A stretch of 64,000 nt of DNA, taken from NCBI RefSeq assembly GCF_037975245.1, contig NC_092582.1:16638077-16702076 (forward strand), given 5' to 3'. Below are positions 1 to 15,501 of this stretch, one piece after another. The notes under the pieces were generated by a model that was not told the DNA's origin, made no database searches, and saw nothing but the letters and a program-made list of their open reading frames with translations. The DNA is from Apostichopus japonicus. Taxonomy: Eukaryota; Echinodermata; Holothuroidea; Aspidochirotida; Stichopodidae. The position numbers were made by a program, and so were the translations under genes. The first letter of the stretch is position 1. Every line of letters begins with the position of its first letter.

Positions 1-336
1 TATTGTTATATTTATCACTACATCCGTTTTTCTTTTACTATTATTTGAAACAATGTATAATGTTTTATTTAAGACTATTCTTTAAAACAATGTATAGTGT
101 TATATTTATGACTATTCTTTGAAACAATGTTTATTGTTATATTTATTACTATTCATTGAAACAATTCATATTGTTACAACTATGACTATTCTATTAAACA
201 ATGTATATTGTTATATTTATGACTATTCTATTAAACAATGTATATTGTAATATTTATGACTGTTCTTTGAAACAATGTATATTATTATATTTATGACTGT
301 TCTTTGAAACAATGTATATTGTTATATTTATGACTT
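1..336. repeat. 37-bp tandem minisatellite
   Basis: About nine copies of a 37-bp unit run from the left edge of the window. The core of each unit is 'gaaacaatgtatattgtta' followed by 'tatttatgactattcttt'. Copies differ by a few substitutions. The unit contains the imperfect palindrome 'acaatgtatattgt'. The array probably continues to the left of the window. Very diverged related wording (ctttataacaa, gaacattcttt) can be seen as far as about 1.0 kb, which suggests an older, decayed flank. There is no coding sense. It is seen directly in the sequence and its function is unknown. Confidence 0.88.
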
Positions 337-3472
<3,136 letters not shown>

Positions 3473-6400
3473 GAACCGGTTTATAGATGCTTCAGGGTAT
3501 GTAATAAAATAAGTCACTTAAATGTTACATATCATTGACACGATGATCAGTCTGGGAGAATACAAATCAAAGAAGGAATGAATATATAGATTGTAACATC
3601 GCTCTGACATTGTACCATTGCTGACGCTGTACTTTCTTAGACGAATGCTACGAAAATATCTACGCACGGAGTACCAAACGCGTTCTTTTTTTCTCCCCTT
3701 CTATCTGTTTTGACTTATAGCAACTTCCAATCCCTTGCGAGTGCCTCTCGGCGTGCATAGCCCTCTCGTAAAACCTGCCAAGAAGTCACAAAAAAAAAAA
3801 AAAAAATACGAGCCGCGACTCGATGACTTTTGCCACAAGTGTAGTACCTGCTAAAGTTGTGCATGCTTCGAGCGCCATCTTTCCGTGAACACATGTTCGC
3901 ATTTAAACAACTGTCGTGGCTCCTTAACCACTAAGCTCATCTAGGATTTTTTAATCACACTAACTGCCAACGGGAGGCCTGATTCTCTGAAGAATTATAC
4001 GAAACGAGAAAAAATCCCTTGATTAAGGGTTTGCTGCGTTTTGCCACAAATTACGGTGAATGATTCACGAAACCCGATCCCACAATCGTTTTTCATCGCC
4101 CGTAAAAAACGGCGTCGACATGTACAGTACTGCACAACGGCCATTTCAGCACTTGCTAATCATCTTTGAAATTAGTTCCAGATATTACGACAGATTTGGT
4201 ACTATATAAGTGATGAAGAAACAGATTCGCTCAACCTTCGACGAAAGATAGATAAAGTTGAAAAAATTAGACGATTAACGGGGGACGACATTTTGTTGTT
4301 TAATTCCGTGATATTTTTATGGCCACATTTTATATAGTGATAAATTGTTTATACAATTTCATTCTTCATGTTTAAAATACAGTCAGGACATTTTGGTTTT
4401 TGCATCGTTTAATTAAAAAACTAAGAAAATGAGTCAAATAAATGATCGATTTTTATTAAATTAAATTTAACTTCTGTTCGTATTGAATAAACTGTATATG
4501 ATTAAATTCGCAAAAGAAAAAGCCATAAACGAAGTGTTGGCTATACTTGTTCTATTATATTGTAAATAGAATTCAAAAAGGTTTCATTTCTTAGCTCGAA
4601 GTAGTTAGGTTTAATAATACAACGATAAACTTGATCATATATATAACTTAACTTACTTCTCATCCGTCTCTAACGTTTTGTCTAAAATGTGCATAGTACG
4701 AAATACGACTTGGTGCTAACTTATTATTAATATCAATGTTAAAAGAAGTATTGCCCTCTGTCTTCACTTTGATGCTAAGTTACCCCTACCACACCCTCCA
4801 TTAGCCAATCCCCCACCCTCCACTCCACAAAACGAGGCTACGAACTACAGTGCCAATTTTTAGCGATCAAGTCACTTAAAATTAGGTCAATGCGATTAAT
4901 TTATGTCCGTCGACTCAGAATTGAAACGAATTTTCAAAAGGGAGTCGGAAAGTCTGTTCAGATTTCTCATATATAGTCATAGCCAGCAATCTTTCTTCTC
5001 TAATCCCCCCGCCCCCCCCCTCGTTTCTCCTTTTTAACATACTTCTCTCAATATGTGATTGTTTTCTGTGATGCAGTTATGTTGTTTCTTCTGATAAATT
5101 TTACGTTCGAATGTTGTTGTTTTTTATAGATGGCATTTATACTCTACGGTAAGACCGTAAAAAACCACCAGGCGCTCGCTACGTCAAGGCGTTGATATGT
5201 CGCTGTTGAAGATTATTCCGCCGAAATTGATATCTTGGGAAAATTAATCAAGAAACGTAGCTTGTTTTAGCATCGCTATGTCTGTGGCAGTAGTATATTT
5301 ACTGCTCTTTCCTCCTATTTATATTTGTCGGTAAATATTTCTCAAGAATTTAGGATTTTTTTTTTAGCAACCTGTAAATGGGTCTAACGTAAACAAGAAT
5401 AGCCGTAAAGGTGACAGTTTGCATTAATTAAATAACCCTGTAAGATGTGGCTCTTACTTACTTATTTATTTCCTGTCTTTGTTTTTGCTTGTGTTTAACG
5501 AGAAAATATACAAAAGGAAAAAAGGAAAAGCTTCAACACAAGTTAAGTCTCAATAAATTTGACAAGTTTTCTGCGCGCTGAATTATATTCATGACTTTAA
5601 ACAAGTAAAGAAATGTGTTTACAAGATTTACTACAAAACCAAACAAGAGTGAATCATTTTTACTTTTTGTAACAAATAGTTCTATAGAAAACGATGGATG
5701 AATTAAGAAAGTTAAAAAAGAAAAAAAAAATCATTAATATTCAAGAAAATAAAGGTACTTTTGTCATTTTACTCTCAATATATTTTTGTTATCTTTAATG
5801 ATTAGTTTCATTATATGTGTTTTTTGTTTTGTTTTTTTTGTCCTCGTGCTTTTGATTTCTTTCATAATTTTTTTATTCTCTTTCTAGATTCTATTCTGCT
5901 CACTTATTGACTTAAATAACGAAAAAATTAAATTTAAAATTTCTTGAAAAATTCTACATTGTGTCCATAATGTACAAGCTAAACGATGGAACAATGCTTA
6001 AGCCTATTCATTAAGTGCAAACATGTTTGTAGAGTTATTAAGAGAGGGGAAAAAAACAATTAATGAATGAGAAAGAATGATCAACAAGCCCTAAGTGGAT
6101 CTTTATGATAGGTGTTTTAGTTTCGCTAGACAAAACGAAAACTTTGTTGTATTTAAAAAAAGCAACAGGACAGTTACATTATTTATAGTCGAGTACTATT
6201 CAATTATTTTGAGTAAGAAAACATTGAAAATTTAAACAATAAGTCATTTCCCATTCCAACGAAATGGTTAATTGAAACCTGTAAAACATCTGGTTTTTTT
6301 TTTTAAAGAAAGATGAGGGTTTATATTTGTGAATCAAATATATCATAGGTATGTATAAAATTCTATGAATTGGACTAAAAGAAATTACTGCCCTATATTA

Positions 6401-6850
6401 AGTTTGACTTTTTTGTTGCATTTCATATTAATTATATATATATATTATTATATATATTTTTTTATTGTATTATATCTCTGAAAAGACGTTATTATTACAT
6501 TAATTTATTTTTAATGTGTTTTTTGACTAAAAACAGTGTTTTTTTAACTAAAAAGCTATGACGTAGTTTTAATATTAAGATAAACGAAAAAGGAAAAAGA
6601 AAAGAACAAAACAATGTAACTGAAAAACATAATCCTTAAGATCCCATTTAAGGATATTTGGTTTTTCGGTTTTTCACTCGCCTCTTATGCTGCAGCACTT
6701 CCCAACAACAACAACAACATCTATATATGCATTAAACAAACAGAGATATTGTCCTGAGCTAGCAATTGCAAGAAAAAACTCATTTCTTATAAAAATGTAT
6801 ATCCCATAAGGATATAACATAAGTTTATAAAACGACAAGTGTGTTAACAG
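3473..6850. other. non-coding stretch without recognisable genes
   Basis: Mixed AT-rich sequence with poly-A, poly-T and poly-C runs (for example poly-A near 3790 and poly-C near 5007). I looked for long open frames, tRNA-like boxes, retroelement motifs and tandem units and found none. The 3.6-4.3 kb part is slightly more GC-balanced but gives no exon-like frame. Confidence 0.55.
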
Positions 6851-6873
6851 ATATATATATATATATATATATG

Positions 6874-6958
<85 letters not shown>
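6851..6958. repeat. (TA)n microsatellite with TG/CA interruptions
   Basis: About 108 bp of TA dinucleotides interrupted by 'gtatgt' and 'acacac'. The Tyr/Ile-rich frame that reads through it is an artefact. Confidence 0.96.
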
Positions 6959-6966
<8 letters not shown>

Positions 6967-8417
6967 GTCCCGTTTAAACTGGGAACCGGTATACTTATAT
7001 AAACGTAGCTATGCCTATACTTCTTCTTTTAATTTTGCAAATTAAGCATTTTTTAATAGTGACTATATAATGGAACTTTATACATGAGAATTCTTTTAAA
7101 TATTACAAGTTAAATAACAATAAAACGACAATTATTATTCGTAACAGAACACCAAAAAAAGTTACTCGTGGATCTACACATGCAACTTGTACTTGGTATA
7201 CAGAACAGTATGCCATCTTGCAGTTACAGAATCAGTGAAACTGTATGTATTTCCTCAGTACCATGCAGATGCTTCCAAAAAATGCATCTTGCAACTTATT
7301 TTAGATTTTCGAGTTTTTCACAGATCATTGTAATAAGAAATAAACACTATATAAAATAAGGTTGTAAATGTCATTCATCTCGGTGACCCATTTACACGTA
7401 GAACCAATCAGTTTCTTGCACCTAATATTAAAACGACTGAATGGATACGTCTAGTAGATTAGTATATTAGGCAACGCAAACTCTTCCATGCATTTTCTGC
7501 ACTGCCAATTGGAGGTTAAATATATCATAATATATATGCCATTGCTGAATAAGGTCACATAGGGGGACCCCAAACTTCACTACATATTGTACAAAATCCG
7601 GTATTCCTGCATTGTCAACTATACATGAGTCCTGTCTCATTTTTCGTTTTTTCTTAAATAAATGTATAACCATGACTTCCAATTAATTAGAAATTACTTT
7701 GCCAAATTAGCATAACCCAAATCCCTCTGAATCGTCACTCCTGTTAATCCATTTCGTTCATTATCCTATACCCTCTCTCTCTCTCAAACAACACAAAGCC
7801 ACTTGCCCCGTACCGGAGGATGTTTTAATTTGTACTGTCTCCCTGTTGGACATATGCCGCACGTGTCCGCCTATTACCTCACCTATAGACTCAGCTTCAC
7901 TCACTTGCCCGAGTCACAATTCCCAAGAAGAATTTAATCAGTCAACGAGTCTAAGCACTTCTTAATGATACTTCAACTAACGACCTTAATGGAGGCGTCT
8001 TTTTTTTTTTAAACAACCTGTTTCATTTTGGTTGGAAATTGAGCAGGAAATGATGAAACACCTTCAGAATCAGAAGGAAACGGAGAGAGAGAAAGTGAGA
8101 AAGTGAAGGAGGAGAACGTGACTCTAAATCCGCCAACGTCGCGTCACATATAGGTTTGATTAAGACGAGAAATCACAAAACGTGTATCTTTCTCTGGTGT
8201 CTACATATCTGTTTGATCTGATGGTATAAACGAACGTGGGAATTTTCGTCGGGCACATGCAAAAATTTATGCAAATTTATTGAGAATAGGGAAGAAGTGG
8301 TTGGGAATGTTAAATAATTGTTAGGATTTGAAAATAAAGGCAAGACAGTTTAACGTGCCATCCAACGACAGGGCCGCACACTGATGTATGCATGTATCCT
8401 CGTAATAATAATATCCG
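6959..8417. other. non-coding stretch without recognisable genes
   Basis: No supported gene. It contains a short (CT)n near 7772-7785, a T run near 8000 and a GA-rich patch near 8080-8115. The short open frames at 7.17-7.36 kb and 7.47-7.68 kb show no domain-like composition. Confidence 0.5.
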
Positions 8418-8469
8418 TATATCTGTATATAGGCCTATATATATGCCCATATATAGGCCTATATAAAGG

Positions 8470-8471
<2 letters not shown>
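8418..8471. repeat. short palindromic 'taggcctata' repeat
   Basis: Three AGGCCT palindromes, each embedded in 'ata-ggcc-tat' context and separated by TA runs, lie immediately left of a long (TA)n tract. They are probably a degenerate edge of that microsatellite. Confidence 0.7.

Positions 8472-8534
<63 letters not shown>
8472..8534. repeat. (TA)n microsatellite, 63 bp
   Basis: Pure TA dinucleotide tract next to the AGGCCT palindromes. Confidence 0.96.
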
Positions 8535-8536
<2 letters not shown>

Positions 8537-11069
8537 ACATATCCTTTAATTGCGCGGTTTCATTTATTTATTTAAATTATGCAATTTGTTTATATATATT
8601 ACATATATTACATATTCGTAGAATGATTCTGATATTTCTCTTTTCCACTACGTAAAAAATAATTCGAGGGTTTCTTTTAAGTTTGATCTTATTCTGGTAT
8701 GACGAGCCTACTGCCCCTCATTTCCCCAGTGGCCATGCACGTAACCAACGTTTTAAAAAAAAAATATGTATATATAATAGATAGAAAAATCACTAGACGC
8801 AATACTTAATAACTAATTAACAACCTTGTGAGCGGACAGCCATGTCACATATGAGATGTTTTTTGTTCCTCAATAAATCTTCCCGAGAATAGAAAGTTCA
8901 CGATACACATTTTTTGCATTATCGCCTTTAAATAGCCAAAATCCAACAGAGCGCGGGCTTTTTCCCATCTTACAACAAGTTTCACGGACTGTTCTCTTTT
9001 TCTTTCTGTCCCTCCCATCATTTATTAATCAACCACTTCTGTCATTAGGTTTTTCCAATTTCCTCCAGATTTGTTGGAAATTTTAACCGCTATTAAACTT
9101 ACATACAATCATCGTTTTTTTTTTTTTTGTATGCCTCTCCCCATTTTTGGTCTTTGTTGAAAAAGGCGCTAAAAAAAATTGAGACTGAAATAAACACACA
9201 CGAGCTACCATAAAAATTGATGGCGGGCTCACTGCAGAGGTGTACGGGGGAACAAGATGGCGCGATTGTTTGCGCCTGCTGAAAAACGGGGAAAACAAGA
9301 AAGAAAAAAGAAGAAAAAAAAAGCAGGCGATGACCAAATGGTCGGATACTCTAGAACACGCGTGATAATGTTATGGTCCTTGAATAATATTATTTAACGA
9401 CCATATAATGAAGACTACTTGGTGAACTTTTACTTGAAATTTTCATATTGTTAATGTCCAGCTCATGTTCATAAATCACAGCCACACATGAAGAATAAGT
9501 CATAAGGATGATTTATGTTGACCAATAGGTGTATATGTGTATATGTGTGTATAGGTATATGTGTGAATCTTAAGAAAAGAAGGCTCCATTGCCCCGCGGA
9601 GTATTAAGCTTGTAAAAAAACTCAAAAACTTAATATAAAAATTGAAGTGGTCGATTATGATACATAACGAAAATATTGTTCAATCTGTTATTATTTGTTG
9701 TTGTTGTGGTTGTTGGTATTCCACAATCTGATTATTGAATATTCTTTCGATATTCCTTTCTTTTGTATCCCATTTTAAAGACAATATCTTGAACATTCCA
9801 CACTATAATCTGATATTATTATATCATCTCTTTGATTTATTTATATCGTTTATGGGAAGAGCAATAAGCAATGTTATCCATTGAATGTTATTAAAGGTGA
9901 TCAATATTTATCACACGATTGCTAAATATACCATTTAAAAAGTGATGAATATATTGATCTTAAATATTTCAAATAAATGAGGGACTCTTTAACACCACTC
10001 AGTGACTAATATAATAAAAATAATAATTCAAATTCTATGTTATTTAATAAGTGGTATAAATACAATATATTGCTTCGATAAAGTGATCAAGATATTGCTC
10101 AATATCTTAATATCTTGGATACAATAATCAATATATTGACATATGTACTACAGACAATGCTGTCTCTTCTAAATGATATCACATATTACTATTACCAGGG
10201 TTCAATATTAATAGCTTAAATACTACGTCGTTCGACAAATGAACAATATTATAACATTAAATGGAAGAAATTGTGATTAGAATAAAAAATCGGCTTGAAA
10301 TAATATCTATATCAAAGATATAATTCTCAAAACGTTTTATCTAAAGGGGAAATATTATCACTTGGGTTCTATATATATATATATATATAATGTTTTATCA
10401 CTGGGCATGTTATTCAGTATCATTATTATCAGCTAGACAGCTTATATTACTGAAAAGATGATAATGAGCTACAACTTGAACCCTTATGTGTCATCACCGG
10501 TAAACTGATGAAGAAAATGACCACGAATAAAAAAGAGTTTACAATGTTATCACTTGAATGTGTTATAAATCATGAAGGTCAAGATATTGACTTTAATACT
10601 GCAAAACAAGTGCAATATTAGTAATAAATGCATACATACACTTAAAACCAATTAATATAATGACTTTAAATACATATCATAATCCCGAGGCCGGCGGGAC
10701 ATATTACCACTCAGTGACCAATACATTATCCCAAATATGATATTATTCGAAAAGTGGTAAATTTTAACACTTTTTGTACCTTGAATGTCATTCACAAAAA
10801 TTGTTATCAAGTAAATCACCTAAATGCTACCTCATAAAAAATGAACCCAACAGATTCCAAAGAGGCGGCATTACCCTTTTCTTAGTTTATGTAAACAATG
10901 TGCAAACAGGCAAACATTAAGTTTCTTTGTTTAATAACGTAAACATCATATCAACATGTAATATGACTGAATAGAAAAGAAAAGAAACGCGAAAATTTAT
11001 TTGTGCTTGCGCGTGATATTAAATTATGATCCTTAACGTTATTTCCTCTCCACAAGTGTATCTTTTGCT
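8535..11069. other. non-coding AT-rich stretch
   Basis: No supported gene. From about 9.65 to 10.8 kb the sequence repeatedly uses diverged versions of 'gatcaatatattga' and 'ccactcagtgac(t/c)aata' (the latter near 9994 and 10708), suggesting an old, decayed repeat. The short (TA)n at 10369-10389 is part of it. Confidence 0.5.
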
Positions 11070-11112
11070 TGGGGTGGGGGAGGGCGGTGGAGGGGTGGAG
11101 GGGAGGAGAGAG
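11070..11112 (+). other. G-quadruplex-capable G-rich tract
   Basis: Four or more runs of at least three G separated by loops of seven bases or fewer (ggggtgggggagggcgg and onward) satisfy the usual G3+N1-7 rule on the plus strand. No gene context is visible. Confidence 0.6.
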
Positions 11113-13949
11113 GGTGATAATTCTGAAATGAGGGATACACGTTGTTTCAAATCATCACTGAAACCATTTAAGACGGTAGAGTCTGAAAAACAAAATCCCC
11201 CTCTCTCTTTAAAAGCTCTTTATAGGTTTTAGCTCTCGTTGGGTTTGAACATATTTCTTAATATTTCAAATGTATCACGAAGTAACAGTTGACTTCGTGA
11301 CTTTTTTATCATAATTAAAATATGAATAATTAATTAATGATCTTATTCGCTTATATCTGAAGTTTCGCCGTGACAGATGTGCAGTTTGTCGACTTAAAAA
11401 CTCATAATTTTTCCAAATATCAAAATTTTATTTTATTTTAATAAGATCAACCATCCTCTTAGTCATGCCTAGTATCTTATCACCTATCCTTATATTAGAA
11501 ACATAATATGAAAACAAATTATGTGTATCTTTTTATGACCCTTGACCTGCAAGGTGTTTTTAAGTTTAATGTCTACTGAATATTCAATATTCTGTTATTA
11601 AACCATCTTGTTTTAAAACTACAAAATAACTACTAATTTGATTCAATTATGGAGCCCGTTTATAATACCTACTGTATATTTCTTATAGGTTTAATTATTA
11701 TTACTATTTTAATTGTTTTTTATGGGTATTCCTTGTTTTCTTCAAACCATTAAAGATGAGAAACGAAGTCAAATTTATCACTAATATAAGTTTCTGTACG
11801 AATTGTTGTAGAAAACTTCTAAATATGATAGATATTGTGACTGTGAACTTAATAATAGAATTCAAAATAAATACTGTAATTTATCAATTAATGCATTATG
11901 ACAAATGTTAATTAATGTTATCTATATGGTAAACTGTAGTCTTTGTCTATAAGTAGATCCGTTACGTATCTACAAAAGTTTAAAAAAAAGCTTGTTTTCT
12001 TGTTTGCAACAATAATCGTTATGCATTATCTATGCAGTAAATTATAAGTCACATTCCGTTATGAATAAATATAAAGTAAAATAAAATACAACCTATAAAA
12101 AAGAAGAATCTTTTGGGTAGAAACAATTTTTAAACGAAATATATGGAATTTGAAGTAGATTTAATTTTACCGTTAGCAAACATTTCATTGTAGACTCATT
12201 TGAAGGTTTGTATTTTCACAAAGCGTAATATTTAATTCAAGCGTTTGTAACGCATTAAGAATGATTTGCATTACCAAAATATGTTAACTTATATTGCTTT
12301 GTCTTTAAGTTTGTCTTCATTAACTATTCATTAACTATTAGTGATTTAAAAAGAAAAACGATTAAAACAATAATCGTTTTGCTTTTTCTCGTGTTCTCAG
12401 TATTTCGGTCTTACATATTCCCGACTGACTTGAAAAGTTAAAACAAAATGCTATTTTAGTTGTTTTCTGCAAAGATTGATCGTTCTTGGCTATAAATGAA
12501 ACTTATGTTTTGATTTGTAAAATAATACCATAATTACAAGGGCTTTCGTTACCTCATAAATACAGCAACATATTACGTACGAAGAAGATCCATAACTATA
12601 AAACATGGCGATGGATTGATAGATTAAATTTCTAATTAAAAATAGTTTAATAATCAGTATAAGTGAAATTAAGTTGATGATACCAAGCATATTGTCTATG
12701 GAACCAAAATCAATGTTCGAAAGTACTTAAACTAATTAACTTCGGACTTTAATTAGTCAAAACGGAAAAATATGCCATTTGATTATGACATTTCTGGACT
12801 TTGATTGTAGCAAAGAAATAAATATTAGCAATTGAAAAATTGCCATGTTTTGTAAAATATAGATATCGAAAATGTTATAGGTTAAAGGTAGCCTCGTTAA
12901 TTAATTAAAAGACAAGTGGGGACCTAATGAAAAAAAAAATTAGTTGAACATAACCTAACGTGAAATGATAAGACAGATGTTAATTCAAACGTGAAAAAAA
13001 AAACGTAATAGTTGAAACTGAAATTTGAACTATCACAATGTATTTAACGTTAAAAGATACGAAAGGAAACAGGAAGTTAGTGGTTAGTGGTGAATGATAT
13101 AACTTACTGAAAGATAATATGAGTTATAGGACAAAATCGCGCTGAGAGAATAAATTACCTTGAGAAATAATGGTAGTTGAAAAGAATCGAAAGTAAATAG
13201 GACAAAGGTTTACGATAAGAAATAAATATACTGGACTGATGAGGATTTGTGGTAACGAATAAAAGATGAAGGATAAGAAGAAGAAGGGGGGGAAAATAAT
13301 TTAAAAAAAAAAATTTCGAGGGTAGAAGTATCTTACCCCCGACAAAGTCTTTTGTTGCAGTATAATCAATCAATATTCATGCAGTCTTTTGCATGTATTT
13401 GTGGTGGACTTGATGGTATCCATTTTGGAAGAGAATAGATCAACAAATGATAGCGGGAAAAAAGTAGAAAAAGACTTGTAGAAAAACCTTGTAAGTAAAA
13501 TCCAAGAGGGTGGATGAAAACGCACCGCGAAAATGACTATAGAGCAAATGCGACATAACACTACGCCAAGATCCAATATGAAGGAATTTCATCAGCGTAT
13601 AGAGCCAAACCAAAAAAAAAATTGCAAGAGTTTTTTTACCGACTTGAAAAACTCCCCTTAAACTTGAAGCAATTTCATCAAGGTAATTGATGAAAAAGAA
13701 GGCGCGCGAGCAATCACACTAATGCGGCCCTGGCGGTCCAATATAGGATATTATGCACACCGTCGCACCCCAAAACTAATTTACCACCGACAAATGGGGG
13801 TAATAGAACGTTGATGGATTCAAAGCTGATCGACAGAAGTAAATTGGTAAGAAGATAAGAGAGTGAGAGAGAGAAGAAGAATATCGGGAGTAAGTCTGGC
13901 GGATCAGGACATACATAAGAAAAATATATATATAGATATATAAATATAC
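11113..13949. other. AT-rich non-coding stretch
   Basis: No supported gene. If the exon called at 13950-14019 (minus) is real, this stretch would be its first intron and beyond. A donor-like 'ggtaagata' lies on the minus strand near 13338-13346, after a short open frame, but no frame-compatible acceptor/exon pair could be fixed by eye. Confidence 0.45.
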
Positions 13950-14019
13950 CTGGAATATTCTTGTTTTGCTTCAGAAGATCAAACAACATATCTGGTTCTG
14001 TAACAGTCGTCGTAGACAT
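13950..14019 (-). CDS. possible first coding exon, product unknown
   Basis: On the minus strand an ATG at 14019-14017 sits in a fair initiation context (A at -3, 'cccaagATGt'). It opens a frame beginning MSTTTVTEPDMLFDLLKQ and continuing NKNIP, which has mixed, protein-like composition. At codon 24 the sequence reads CCAG|GTATAT, a usable splice donor. Beyond it the frame becomes low-complexity Tyr/Ile/Phe/Leu text typical of AT-rich intron. The 70-nt size suits a first coding exon. The upstream 250 bp holds a CCAAT box, a TGACGT half-site and a CACGTG E-box. I do not recognise the protein and could not find the second exon. It could be a chance open frame, but it is the best exon-like signal in the window. 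Confidence 0.28.
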
Positions 14020-14139
14020 CTTGGGTTAGTCCCAAAAATCACAAGAAAAAAAAAAAAACACTCCAATTTGTTTTTATTTGAAGCGGGGAGGTCCTTCCGA
14101 TAGAAGATCAAAACTCTGAATGAAGAAAGTCTTCCTCCT

Positions 14140-14270
14140 ACTTAGCACATCACAGCTTTCTAAGCTGCTCGCTGATTGGCTAAGAGTCAGTGCTCTGAGC
14201 ACACGTCATCTCCTGTGTCGAAGTATTGTTTCTTTAGGGTCGTTTGCTCGACACGTGTGTGAAACTTGTT
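14140..14270 (-). promoter_or_regulatory. candidate promoter elements upstream of the possible exon
   Basis: Reading towards the ATG at 14019 on the minus strand, the sequence contains a CACGTG E-box (14252-14257), a TGACGT CRE half-site (14203-14208) and a CCAAT box (ATTGG on plus, 14175-14179), within about 80 bp and 156-238 bp upstream of the ATG. The segment is less AT-rich than its surroundings. CCAAT boxes, CREs and E-boxes are common in metazoan inducible promoters; the assignment here is inference. Confidence 0.25.
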
Positions 14271-15327
14271 CATAACAATACAGGGGGCACGCTTCTCATG
14301 TATATTAATTAACAAGGTATCTTCCACTATATAGCGGTGCAGGCAAGGACATATTTCCTCCGATCGGAAGGATAGAGGAATAGAGGGATAGAGGAATAGA
14401 CGATAAAGAAGAAGAAGAAGGTTGTGACACTCTTAAAAATTAAGAAACTTTGCCCGATAGAGTATTCTATATAGCCATTAAATATGAATGATTATTGCCT
14501 TTACAGTGACTATTAACTACTTGTAATTTCCTAAACCAATAGGTCATTATTTATTCAAATTGCAAGGTCACAATTATTAATAATTAACAATAAAAATGCG
14601 AAGGTAGCAAAAGAAATTCCTAAAACAAGGTCTGTGGTAATTGAGAAAAAAAGCACCCAATGACTTTCCGATTAATGATAATATAAAGAGTCGGAAATGT
14701 TTCCTGGTATTATTTAAAACTTTTGACAAACATTTGGTAAATATAAGGACAGTAAGAGAAAGGGGGAGAGGGTTTGCCATATAAACATATGCCACAACTT
14801 ATTAAGAAGTTATTAGTAATTATCAGCACGAGTGATATTATAAATAACTAATTGAAGGAGAACCAGCAAAAGTCTGTTCTCAAACTTGACAGGTTTTTTT
14901 CCCTCCAAAAGTGAAAACATTTTTAAGAATGATTTATTTAATATCCCCCCCCCCTTAATACTCTTCTATTTCTTCTTTCTTTCTCAGTTTCTAACCAGAT
15001 CTGCAAAGGGACAATGCATTACAAGTTTTTCAACAGATAAAACTTTCACAATACAAAAGAACATGTTTTGGTTGTATTATAAGAGTTTTTAAAAACAATG
15101 GATTAACATAATAACATTTTATGCCTGCACTGAGGAGCTGACGTCATCATCAATGTGACCTTAAAGGAACATTCATGAGAATTAACATATTTTATATAGG
15201 AATATCTTGAACCCCGTTTTTTTTATTGGACTATTACTTATCAAGACTTTATTTTTTGCCGAAAGCCATCCTTCAAGGCGTGATATATTCTGGGAATGAT
15301 TGAAAGGTAAAGATGAGAAAGAATATA
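14271..15327. other. non-coding stretch
   Basis: No supported gene. It contains a short purine repeat (gatagaggaata) near 14368-14405, a C run near 14945, and a full TGACGTCA palindrome near 15140 with no adjacent exon-like frame. Confidence 0.5.
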
Positions 15328-15346
15328 TCTCTCTCTCTCTCTCTAT

Positions 15347-15379
<33 letters not shown>

Positions 15380-15400
15380 GATATATATATATATATAGAT

Positions 15401-15435
<35 letters not shown>

Positions 15436-15454
15436 TATATATATATATATAGAT

Positions 15455-15498
<44 letters not shown>
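15328..15498. repeat. (CT)n then (TA)n microsatellite, left border of SINE array
   Basis: A short CT run passes into about 155 bp of TA dinucleotides with regular 'tagatagata' interruptions. It ends abruptly against 'cccgtggttcgaatcc', the T-arm part of the tRNA-like head of the adjacent array. The first array unit therefore lacks everything 5' of its B box. Confidence 0.95.
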
Positions 15499-15501
<3 letters not shown>

